Source of the DNA: Strongylocentrotus purpuratus | Lineage: Eukaryota > Echinodermata > Echinoidea > Camarodonta > Strongylocentrotidae | DNA: 64,000 nucleotides | NCBI RefSeq assembly: GCF_000002235.5 | Contig: NW_022145612.1 | Span: 18,490,360 to 18,554,359, forward strand | Reading direction: 5' to 3' | In this document: positions 13,401 through 25,400 of the stretch, one piece after another | How the letters are laid out: the number at the start of each line of letters is the position of its first letter | Numbering within the stretch: the stretch's first letter is position 1 | Made by a program: the position numbers and the translations under genes | Notes under the pieces: generated by a model | Told to the model about the DNA's origin: nothing | Databases searched by the model: none | What the model saw: the letters and a program-made list of their open reading frames with translations, nothing else

Positions 13401-16400
13401 GGTGGTATGATAGTGGGGCGGTTGAAGTACTCCTTGATCAGATAATAGCGCTGGAACTTCCAGATGGTGTCGGTGTTGTCTTGGATGGCTGAAAAGGTGT
13501 AACTGCACAAAAGAAGGCAACATAATTATGATGGATAAAGTATGAAATCATTTGTTTATAAACAGACAGAAATTAGTAGGAAAGGAGGATCTGCAGGTGG
13601 CTGAAGACAAGAAAAAAACAGAAATCAATGTCATTAAACGCTTAAAAAATTGAATCAACCAGACAGGATCTCAAGAAAAATCACAAGAAGAGCAAGAACC
13701 GGAAGAGGGAGTGAAAGGGGATTACGTATAGCTATATTGCTGCACTTGATAAGTGACAATCCAAATATAATTGCAGAATTTAAATATAATGTTGAGTAAT
13801 CATATCTAATTGTGTTGTGGGGTATGGTTAAAATTTGAAGGCACTATCTGACATCAGTAAAGAGATTGAATTGTCAGAAATCCCCATTATTCAAATGGCA
13901 ATGCTAAAGAACTTGTTGACCTGACTGACCTGAACATGGCAATGAGTAGATTGAGAAGTAGAACATTACTGATCATCATGTAACCAGCTAAGAGGACAAT
14001 GCCAATCCAGGAATGTTCAGGACATGGGAAAAAGTCTACACCATCAACCAGAGTGGAATTGTCTGTGCAGTCAGAACCTATAGAAACAACAAGAGGAAAG
14101 ATCATGATGATACGAGGGTCAAAATTAGAATTATTTGAATGGGAAATTTCTTTGAAGAGGGGGCTTTTCCCAAGCTGCCATTTTAAGATCCTAAAACGTT
14201 TTACACAAATTCATCTTTTAACAGGTACCCATTTATGACAACTGGGTCGAGAGAGGCATTTGTATACAGATATGTCATGCAGCAGAACAGATGCACTTAA
14301 CAAGCATTTGTGACCCTCAACCTTGTGACTGAATATTTAGTACATGAATCACAGCGGTGAGCAAGCTTGGCATTCATTACCTTCAATGACTTCAAGAAAG
14401 AGTTCTCCAAAGATCTGGAAGTATGACCTCATCAGGATGCCTCTCATGATGACACTGACATCCGTCTCGTTAGGAAAGAGGATGGCTTGAGATGCAATCC
14501 CGTAACCGATGAGGAACACAGCCAGGATGGCCACAAAGAACATCAGGTCAACCATCTGACAGGGAAAGAAAAATCAGATATATTTTTATTTAAATTGAAG
14601 GCAACTACTACTGAATTATACCCTGTCAAAGGTATTCACTAATGATAATTCACAAGAATTATTCATTGCAGGTATATATTATTTATTACACAAGTATTTA
14701 AATATCCTACTATTCTGACACATTGTCTGGTCCAAAAGTGTTTTTTCTTCTTCAAGAAGGCACAGTATGTCTTAAGTAATGTACAGCTTCATTGAATTGA
14801 TCAGAGTAATTAAGTGCTTATTGATTGTATTATTTCTCATGAATACTATTCTTGTGTGAGTTGGTTCCTATGGGAATCTGAAACATCACAACTTAAATAT
14901 ATTTGTCAAATGTGGGGATAATGCCTTGATCTAAATGTTGCCTTAATTACACCAGCTCCAATGATAAGTACCCTGTGGTCAATTTTGTATACTGGTAAAT
15001 GCCAAATCCACAACCCTGGAACTAACACTATATACCAAATACTAGCCCTCTAATAGAAAAAGCTGAGGCAAATATCGCCAGAATTTATTTTGGATCACAA
15101 TTCTAGAAGGTACTTCTTTATCAGCTTTGTCGACCAATCAATGGAATAAACAAGCTTGAGACTGCATGCCAGCCAAGTCTACTTCTTTCACATCTATATA
15201 GTGTACATGTATTTTATACTGTAACAATATATGGCAATCCATCATTTTGATCTTAAGAGTTTAAACATCTCTGATTAGGAGCAAGTTGTTGGTCGACTGA
15301 CCATCCTTTGGATCATGATGAGTTTGGGTCCCAGCTGCTTGCTGATGGAGAAGATATGGAGCGCACGGATGAAAAAGAGGGTCAGATTCAAGGAGAGGAG
15401 GACGTGACCTGCTTCAGAAAAGCCGACAAAATTCAGGATCTCTGCCACTGCAAAGGTGATCAGCGTTGCCATATCAAGAATGTTCCAGTAGTCGGTGATC
15501 CACGCTAAAAGGCGACTCGACCAGCTGCTGTTTACACCTTGTGCAATCTGTATGGAAGCAAAGGATTTAAATTAGCAGTCAATCTTGGATTGTCTGGGTA
15601 AGCTAGTACAAGAATCTGGTTACCGATGACATCATTACTTCAGCCTGTTGTCAGTGTATAGTCATTGAACAACATGTATATGATAAGCCTTTATTTATAT
15701 ATATATATACCTTGTGTGTTTGTTTTTTGGGGGGAGGGAGGGGGTTCTTTCTTTTTTTTCCCCTTTTCTTCATACATATAACAACATTTAAACATTTTTC
15801 ATACATTTAACAGAACGATGGAGATCATTCTGTCACATTTGAATACTAAAATACAGCCCAAACTGAAACTTTCTTTACAAAACAATTTTCAGCTATCAAA
15901 ATACAAACACATTGCTCTTTGTGATATTCTACTACACTTTCCAATCCTTTTGGTTATCTAATGTCATCTATTGACCGCCAGAAGGGCGATAACTTTAACT
16001 ATAGTGCTACCACTTAGCATCCTTCCGGCTTTGAATATGAGCCATCATTAGGATAGTGACCTATGACCCTAACGCATGCAGATAAACAGTAACATTTTAC
16101 TTAAATAAAAATTTCTTGATAGATAGGCTTAAAGGTATAATAGAAGGTTGCATCATTACCTGTCTAAACTCCTCTGTGCACAAAGACACGACCCAGATGA
16201 TGAGCACATACTCAAAATAGTCTTTCGCAAATTTGCCTAGGATGACATAGCTATACAGCACCAAGAAGACTATGTAGGACAACTGTAGTTAGCAGTAGAT
16301 GTAGGGGTAGAGAGATGGAAGGAGAGAGAGAGAGAGAGAGAGAGAGAAGATAACTGGCATGATAAATGATCTTTGAGGTTGGACATCATTATCTTCATAT

Positions 16401-19400
16401 TGTACCTAATGTACACTATACTACAGAATACAAATCAAAGGAGACCTGTAATACAAAAGCCCAATACCTGGAATGAAATACTAGTATTTTCTAGTTCAAT
16501 CTGATCTGTTACCTTTGACCTATCACAACTATTCTAATCATGATTCTGTGAAAAAAAATGCATGCATGAATCATTAATACACAAGACCTTAGACCTTTAC
16601 CAAAATTTAAATACCGGCCATCACCATCTTTAACCTGAGCAGCAAAGAAGTATACTTCTGCATGATCATCAAGCAAATTCCACGGGAGCAAATGTTTGCA
16701 ATGAACACCACCAATGTAACTAGATTAACTATTAAGTTTTCTACCTTGTTCATGAGTACCAGGCATTGATACTTGTCATGAATATGCATCGTATTATATA
16801 TGCAAATGAACCAGTTGACCTCTGGGTCAGATCGCATGTGCACAATGTAAGCGTACGCACAACAACAAGTATGTAGTAATAAACCAGTGAATGTGATTCT
16901 AGAACTGGAGTGATTTCTCGAACTGGAGTGATTTCTCATTCATTTAATAAAATTTAAAGAGTAGACAACGATTTAAAATGGTTTATTGACAGGCTGACAA
17001 AATGTAGGTCAAGAGGTTGTTTACATTTTTGAGGGAAATTCACTCGCTAGGAAATGTAATACTTTGTATTACATTGGAAGGAAATGTACAAGCGTATGTA
17101 CGCTTATCAAGCAAGCGCGGAAAATACCGCCAGCAAATTAAAAATAGCACGAAGGGGCTTTCATTCTAGTTATGGCTTTCATTTTGAATGGACAAGAAGA
17201 AAAATTTACGGAGTCTAAAACATTATTTGAGGATTTGGATTAATACTAAAGTTAGCACTGCACTGGAATAATTAGTTGGATATATAACGCTGAATTATTT
17301 CTTCTCGTGAGCGACCAGCGGGATTATACTCGGGTTTTGGGCTGGCCTTTGTCGTTGGGCCTGATTAGAAAGGAGAGTCCATATCATTATTTTGGCCTGG
17401 TCGCACATCACACAGTGGCATCACGGCATAGGCGGGATCGAATGCTGCGTTTCACGGACGTGGCAGTCACCGGCAGTGCACCACATCGCCGGGTGAGTCT
17501 CTCTTTAAGGGAATCGAAAACTGATCCGAGGGGAAACGGTTGCACCATTTCAATACACGAAATTGAGGCGGGTATAGTTGTCCCGTAAAGGCGGTCCTTA
17601 GATATTTGAAAATGCGCCCGGGAAGTGGGGAGGCTTTCTTTTGCTCATATGGTTCGCTTCCTCTCACCAGGCATGAGTTCAGTGCCATGATAAAGAGATG
17701 CATGTCATACAGAGATATGTTGGCGGCGAAGTTTTCCTCCCATTCTTTTCGTATAGGTGCGGCTACAACCGCTGCTATGGCGGGCTGCTCGGACGCCCAA
17801 ATACAGCACATGGGTCGATGGGCTTCCTCCGCGCATCGCAGATAATTGTTGTTTAAATATGAGCAATGTTGCAAAGTACCGTTGGGGTTGATTTGATTTG
17901 ATTTGATTTGATTCGCCAGGTATACGTACAAAATATAACAGAGTGAATGATGAGGTTAACGTGTCCGGGGCCAATAATGTAAGGGTGAGGCCGCATACAC
18001 AGGAATGAATATATGTACAACACACAGAGGAATAAGTCCCTCGCCTCGAGAGGTTAAATAAGCTAATAATAATAATAGCATTAATAATAATAATGGTGCT
18101 ACAACATGAAAATGAAAACGAAGTCAAGCAGACAACAAACATACATGCAGAACAAGAGCAAGAAAACACTAGAAATGCAATCGTGTCACAACGATGTGCG
18201 TGCAATGACGCCGTGTTTCTACGTGTCAAACGAATGAGCTTCTCTCGCCCTATCCAGAGCAATTTGTACGAAGTCTGTACCTTCTGTGATAGTGGGGATA
18301 GGTAGGGCGAAAGAAAGGCCTCAACAGTGACCTTGATGGGATGGTAGTGACTATGCCTACGAAGTTTGAAAGAAATTGGGATAGGGGAAAGGACGTAAGG
18401 GCTCGCAAGCACTGCATGCAAAAACCAAGGGGATTTGGTGCATGTTCGTCTTTGCAATAAAGATTGTTCTTGGGGTCAAAGGCGTGAACCCTATATGCCC
18501 CATAGAATATGCGTGTAATGCATGAGCGGAAAACGTACAGGATCTGTATTATGACCGGAGTTAAATTGTTTTTTCTCTCTCTCTTTATGTCTCTTTATGG
18601 GCCGTATTTGGTATCATTAGAAAGAGAATTTCATGATTGTTATTGTAAACTACTCTCTTTTTTTTCTAATCTATGATAATCTTATCGAAACACGTGATTT
18701 AAAATAGATTTATAGGACAAAATGGCGTCTTAAATAGCCCCATCGACCAATTTTAAAAATCCGGCCAAGAGGTGCCCTGCGTATTGGAACTCGGCATGTC
18801 ACTGGACGTTTAAGGGGCGAAAAGCAGTCTGAAAAAATGACGTCATAGCCGATACGTGTTAGATTCGGGCGGAAACTCGGCGGAATTCGTGTAGTGACCT
18901 TTGTTCAAATGCGATTTATTCACAATTTTCTGTGTGAACATATACTATACTTGGTATCATTCGAAAGGGCACTTCATTGCGGTCAGTTTGACACCATTGT
19001 TATCTTCGCGCAATGTATTGCACGCATTAAACGCGCTATTATGTAATGCATAGTAAATTCATCATTTTTGGCGATTACTTTGCGCTGACATATTCGAATT
19101 TTACCAAACTTAGTAAACAGTTGTCACGTATAAGGATACATATGTCTGCCAAGTTTCATTGATTTAGGTATAAAGATCGCCATTTTAGAGCAATTAAGTT
19201 GAAGTTATTTCAGAATTTTCTTGAAAATGGCGAATTTGGAGGGCAATTTTCTCAAATTTGGTCAGTGATAGGGTATTTAATTTTGTAAATGGCTGGAAAG
19301 GGCATATCATCAAGTATCTAAATCCAAAAAAGGGTACGGGTTTGCCAAGCCATTATGGAGATGCGGCCACAGAGAGAAAGCCAATTCCCAAAACTTAGAG

Positions 19401-22400
19401 GGCGCTATTTATGTTGTGCAAATCCATTGGAGCGTGAAATTTGGCATGGCTATATGCAATTATGAGATAAAGATACTGTGAGATTTAAATACAAAACGGA
19501 ATTCATATGAGAAAGTTATGGCAGTTTTAGATTATTTAGGGGTCCATTTTTCAAGAACTTGAGAGATTTTTGACGAAGTCGGTTTCAGATTTGAATTTTG
19601 AGTACGAAGATGGCATTTTGAAGGTCAGGTTATACGTCGCAGACAAAAGAACATCTCTTAGACTATCTAGAGGAATTTGTTAGAAGTTTGTAGGATCTAG
19701 GATAGTGGAGATAGGAAGGAAGAAAGAAAGGCCTTAAAATGGACCAGAAAAGGACAAAATGGCGCCTGGACGGTTATGCATGAGTGATTTCGAAAATCGA
19801 AGAATGTAGTGACCTTGATGAGATGTTACAGACTAGGCCTATGAAATTTGAAAGGAAACGGACATGAGGAAAGGGCATAATTAGTGATGACAAGCACTAC
19901 GTGCAAAACGAATGGGATTTCTGGACGATAAGGAAAACCAGGAGAATATTAATGGGGCAGAATGTGAACGAAAACAAGGCAATGACGAAGGTCGTCATTG
20001 CAACAATGGGATTTCAAGTTCACATTAACGCATGTTCTTTGGAATACAAAATGCTGCCCAGTCCTCTTTTCTTATTTTGTCCACAGAACAAATATGGATA
20101 GTAGGCGACTCTATCGTTTTCTGGGCCCATCGCAGGGCGGAGCGGACTGGCTGCGCCGATATGGATTTGGGGACGGTCATCCATTGGGCTGGAAAGCGGG
20201 GCCTTCGCTTGGACCAAACAAACGCATGGCTAGAGTCGATTACCAGTGGCCTGACGAAGCCGACCGTTTTAGTGTTACACGTGGGCACAAATGACATAGA
20301 GGGATGTTCGAAGAGGGCGATGGCGAATGCGGTGAACAGATTAATCACATCGAACACTGAGACGACAATAATATGGTCTGACATCCTAGAACGGGTAGAA
20401 TATAAATGCTGTAGTCCGAAGAGCAGGAAAAATTAGACGATAGAAGGAGGGCCACGAACCGATACGCTCGCGCCTTGGCCGGCAGGAATGGGGGAAAGGC
20501 CATTCCACACCCCGACTTAAGGCATACGGATAGGGCTTTATATAGGCCGGACGGATTGCATCTCTCCAATGAGGGTTTGGACAGGTTTATCACTGACCTG
20601 AAGGAGGGCCTGTCCTATCTCGGTTCATCCAAGTAGTTAAACAATGATAATGTTACAAAACACGTTGTTTGTTCTTATATTTCAATGTTCTTATAGTTCA
20701 GTGTTCTTATATTTCAGCGTTCTTATATTGCAATGTTTAAGTCTGTTCGGGTAGCAAAGTAAATCCCGCAAAAAAGTTTGAGTCCGGCACCGCAAGATCA
20801 TGTTTTTGTTGTTGGGATAAGAGTGCCTTATTTTGGGAGTAACAAAGTTGTGGAGAGTAAATAATGGTTATATGGGGCAGGTTTAGGTGGACATTGGTAA
20901 ATGACCAGTTTTGCGAATGCTTCATTTCGAAATGGGCATTAACGGTTTAGTCACTTCTTTGAGGGGAATGAATTAGGCATAATGATGTGCCGGTGTTGTA
21001 GAGATAAGTTTATTACGATACTCTGTAGTCTGTTAGAGGGTTATAAATTAGCTAAGGGCGAAAAAGTACATGCCTGTACATGTACATTGGTTAATTTGGC
21101 CAATTGAAATGTTAATTCCACCAAAGTGTAAATAGTTAAGCATAGATATTCCCTTAGTGCACAGAAATCGGGGGGCCTAGCATAACTTTAGGCATCACTC
21201 GATTTTATAGGCGGGGGGCTGATATAATGACTTAATGTATATAAGTTTAGCCTAGGCATCACTCGATTTCATAGGCGGGGGGCCTAGCATTGCATTTGTA
21301 AGCATTTTTTATGATTCAATATATCTGTGTTATGTTGTTATGACACCCAGAAAATCAAAATGTGCAAAATAAGCGTCCATCTCAAAATGATAATAAAGCC
21401 ACGACATAAACGCAAATTTGGTTGTTTGTTATTTTTATTAACCGTGAATAATAAAATTTAAAGAGTAGACAACGATTTAAAATGGTTTATTGACAGGCTG
21501 ACAAAATGTAGGTCAAGAGGTTGTTTACATTTTTGAGGGAAATTCACGCGCTAGGAAATGTAATACTTTGTATTACATTGGAAGGAAATGTACAAGCGTA
21601 TGTACGCTTATCAAGCAAGCGCGGAAAATACCGCCAGCAAATTAAAAATAGCACGAAGGGGCTTTCATTCTAGTTATGGCTTTCATTTTGAATGGACAAG
21701 AAGAAAAATTTACGGAGTCTAAAACATTCCCACCACCTCCCCATTATCTCCACCAATAAAAGTATTTTTAGTATATTAGTGGCATAAATTAAGTATTGCT
21801 TGGTGGTTCGAAGTAGCCAAGGTGTACGTATTAGTACGGAAAGGATTTAGGGTTTCATGTATGAAAGGTACGGATAGGGTTTATGTAATAAATTGGTCAG
21901 TGATTTATGAAGTTAATGCAGAGCCGGGGGCATTTGGCCTGGTCGCACATCAACTTGCGTCGTGCACAAAGAAAGTGGGCCGTAGGGGAATTTTTCCCAT
22001 TGGGTTTCGCCCCTACCCGGTTTTGTATGGGTAAATCACTAATCACATGGTACTGATAAGTTTATTGATCAATAATTGTCATCCGATAATTTTCGACCCC
22101 ACTCAATTTTTACATGCGAGGGGGTTGCCAATGTATATTCAGTCGAATTTGTTCGCATGTCAATTCTTAAGTTTTCCGGCCCCCATTCGATTTGAATGCG
22201 GGGGGACCTAGTTGTACCTACACACTTTCAAACTCAGGGTGTCACGCTTTAATCTTAGGCATCATCCGATCTTACAGGCGGAGAGGCTGGTATATATATA
22301 CATCTATATTCTATAACTTTATTAGGCATCACTCGATTTTATAGGCGGGGGGCTGATATAATGACTTAATGTATATAAGTTTAGCCTAGGCATCACTCGA

Positions 22401-25400
22401 TTTCATAGGCGGGGGGCCTAGCATAACTTTAGGCATCACTCGATTTTATAGGCGGGGGGCTGATATAATGACTTAATGTATATAAGTTTAGCCTAGGCAT
22501 CACTCGATTTCATAGGCGGGGGGCCTAGCATTGCATTTGTAAGCATTTTTTATGATTCAATATATCTGTGTTATGTTGTTATGACACCCAGAAAATCAAA
22601 ATGTGCAAAATAAGCGTCCATCTCAAAATGTTAATAAAGCCACGACATAAACGCAAATTTGGTTGTTTGTTATTTTTGTTAGCCGTGAATAACCTGTGAT
22701 TATAGGTCAGGATGTGACATTGGCGACGAGGATAAATTTGGTGGACTGTGTTCATCGTTGAAGTGGGAATGGCGGCTGGAGGTTTTGAATTCGCAGGAAT
22801 TAAGGGTGTTAATTCATTCTACCCGAGCGGTGAGGCGAGTGACATCAGTGCATGTTGGGAGGCATATGGTACAAGGAATTTGATGCCTACGGGGACAGCT
22901 TAGGGCTATTCGTTGAAGACGAGACGACATCGGCGCAACTCACTTGAAGGAGGGCATTGTTGCTATACAGTGCTGGAGCATCAGTTCGGGAAACATTCAG
23001 TAAAGCAGATTATGCTAAAGCTGTTAAAGCTTTGAAGGAGCATTATGTTGTGAAGACAAATGCAACATTCTAGCACCATGTATTCCGCCAGATGAGCCAG
23101 AAGGAGGGAGAAACTGTTGCTTGGTTTATAACCTGATTACGTCTACGGAAGGATGTAATTTTGGAACAGATTCTGAAAATCAGATGAGGGATTAAGTGGT
23201 CCAGTATTGCAAATCCAACAATCTGAGACGGAAGCTGTTGGAGAAGGGAGACGTGCTGACCCTCAAGGAAACATTGAAAATTGCAGCAATTAAGCTTCGA
23301 GGCTGTGGAAAATCAATTTCAATCCATGAAATTGGATGGTCAAGTGCACCAGCTCAGCTCCAGATAGAATTCACAAAAAGATAAGTCCATGCCTAGTGCA
23401 GACAGTGGACGTGGCAATTAAGGCCATGTTAGCAGTGATTCATCATGTCCAGCTAGAGCAGAGGTCGAGATCACTTTGCAAAGAAATGCAAGACCACGAA
23501 GACAGGCAAGTTCAGTAGAAGTAGTGATAATGATATGAACAAAGACAAGGAAAGATCTAGTGCTGTTGGACATAGATATAGACCTCAATCGAAGAAAGCT
23601 AGGTCGAGTTCGTCATGTTGGAGGTGATTCTTCAGGTAGTGATGAGGCCGGTGATTGTGACTGTAAGCACACAGATGAGAAAAACTATCAGTTTGCAGTA
23701 TATGGTATATCTAGTGAACATGAGAAAGTTGAGGTGATAGTTGGCGGTGTGACTGCATCGTTGACAGTGGCAGCGATAGCAATGCATCGACAGATCGTTG
23801 TGGGAGACACTCAAGTCGAAGAGAATTGTGTGCACGTCAAGGAAGTGTCGTAGAAAGCTGTATCCTTATGCTTCAAAAGCATATCTGAACACTATAGGCT
23901 GTTTCACGACCTGTGTTGAAACTGGGAGTAGGAAAGTTGATGCGGAGTTTGTCGTCATCGAAGAGAACGGAAACCACTTCTTTATAAAAGCACTGCACGG
24001 GAGCTAGGAATTTTTCGAATTGGGGTGCAGTCTACTCAAGTCAACTCACTGTCACAGTCGTATGAAGACCTCAAGAGTGAGTTTGATCCTGTGTTCCATG
24101 GCGTAGGAAAGCTGAACGGACGACAGGTTAGGTTGGCCATAGACAAGACTGTCATGCCTATTGCTCAGCCAGTGAGAAGGACACCTTTTTGTCTTCGTGA
24201 GATGGTCGAGACAAAAATCAGGGAACTCATTGAGCTCGACATCATAGAGCCGGTTGAGCATTCTACTGCTTGGGTGAGCCCAGTGGTTATTGTGCCGAAA
24301 CCCAATGATGACATCAGGTTATGCATAGATATGCATAGGGCAAATGAGGCGATACAGAGTGAAAGACGCCCAATTCCCACCGTAGAAAACGTCTTGCATG
24401 AATTGACTGTGAGCAAGATTTTCTCCAAGATCGACTTAAAGTGGGGCTTCCATCAATTAGAACTTGAGATGAATCACAAGATGTGACAACATTTGTTACC
24501 CACTGTGGATTGTACCGGTATAAGAGTCTCTTGTTTGGTATTAATGCCGCTCCAGAAATCAACCAGTACGAGATACAACGTATCATCCAAGGAGTTCCAG
24601 GTGTAGCCAACATTTCAGACGATATCATCATTCATGCAAGAACACGTGAAGAGCATGATGCCTGGCTCAGGGCTGTCCTGGCCAAACTACAAGAAGCAGG
24701 ACTGACAGTTAATGCTCAGAAGTGCAGGTTCAGGGTCACTGAACTGGATTTTATGGTGCATAGACTTACTAGTGAAGGTTTGAATCCTGCCAAGGCCAAG
24801 ATTGAAGCAGTTGCCAATGTGAGGGAGCCCCAGAATGCAACAGAAATGAGGAGTTTCCTGGGACTTGTGAATTACTGTGCCAAGTTTATTCCAGACTTTG
24901 CTACTCTGCCTGATCCTTTGAGAAGAATTGACTAAGAAAGATGTAACCTTTGAATTTGGCACTGAGCAGCGGAAGGCATTTAATGCACTGAAGACCGCCC
25001 TCACGAGTGCAGGAACTCTAGGATACTATGACCCCAAGGCACCAACGAAGGTCATAGCAGACGCAAGTCCGGTTGGTCTGGGAGGTGTGTTGGTGCAGAC
25101 TCATGCAGAAGGACAGAGGATCATGGCATACGCTAGCCGAGCATTGACTAGTGTGGAACGAAGGTACTCCCAAACGGAGAAGGAAGCCCTAGGACTAGTG
25201 TGGGCATGTGAGAAGTTCCATCCTTACCTTTATGGTACTGAATTCCAGCTGGTAACTGATCATAAACCTTTGGAAGTGATATATTCTCTAAGCCGTGTGC
25301 AAGTATTGAATGTTGGGTGTTGCGGTTGCAGTCCTATAAGTACAAGGTTGTACACGTAGAAGGGAAAATGAACATAGCAGACTTCTTGTCGAGACTACTG

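Larger units (their letters stand above)
16947..22691 (+). mobile_element. Ngaro-type tyrosine-recombinase retrotransposon, internally deleted
   Basis: A 278-bp direct repeat A (16947-17224, 21451-21728) and a 281-bp repeat B (21170-21450, 22411-22691) are arranged A1-internal-B1-A2-spacer-B2, the split direct repeats of DIRS-order elements. The interior holds a broken tyrosine recombinase and an SGNH hydrolase; no gag or reverse transcriptase was found. There is no target duplication: the gypsy 3' LTR (27849-27870) preserves the uninterrupted site. The 682-bp spacer between A2 and B2 is unusual. Confidence 0.8.

Noticed and set aside
17705..18457. 250-codon minus-strand ORF
   Set aside because: Overlaps the recombinase antisense and a LINE-like tail; composition is repetitive and no family motif is present.
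20640..20740. Short tandem 'gttcttatatttca' repeats as a regulatory array
   Set aside because: Four imperfect copies of about 20 bp in the 3' region of the Ngaro element; too little to support a function.
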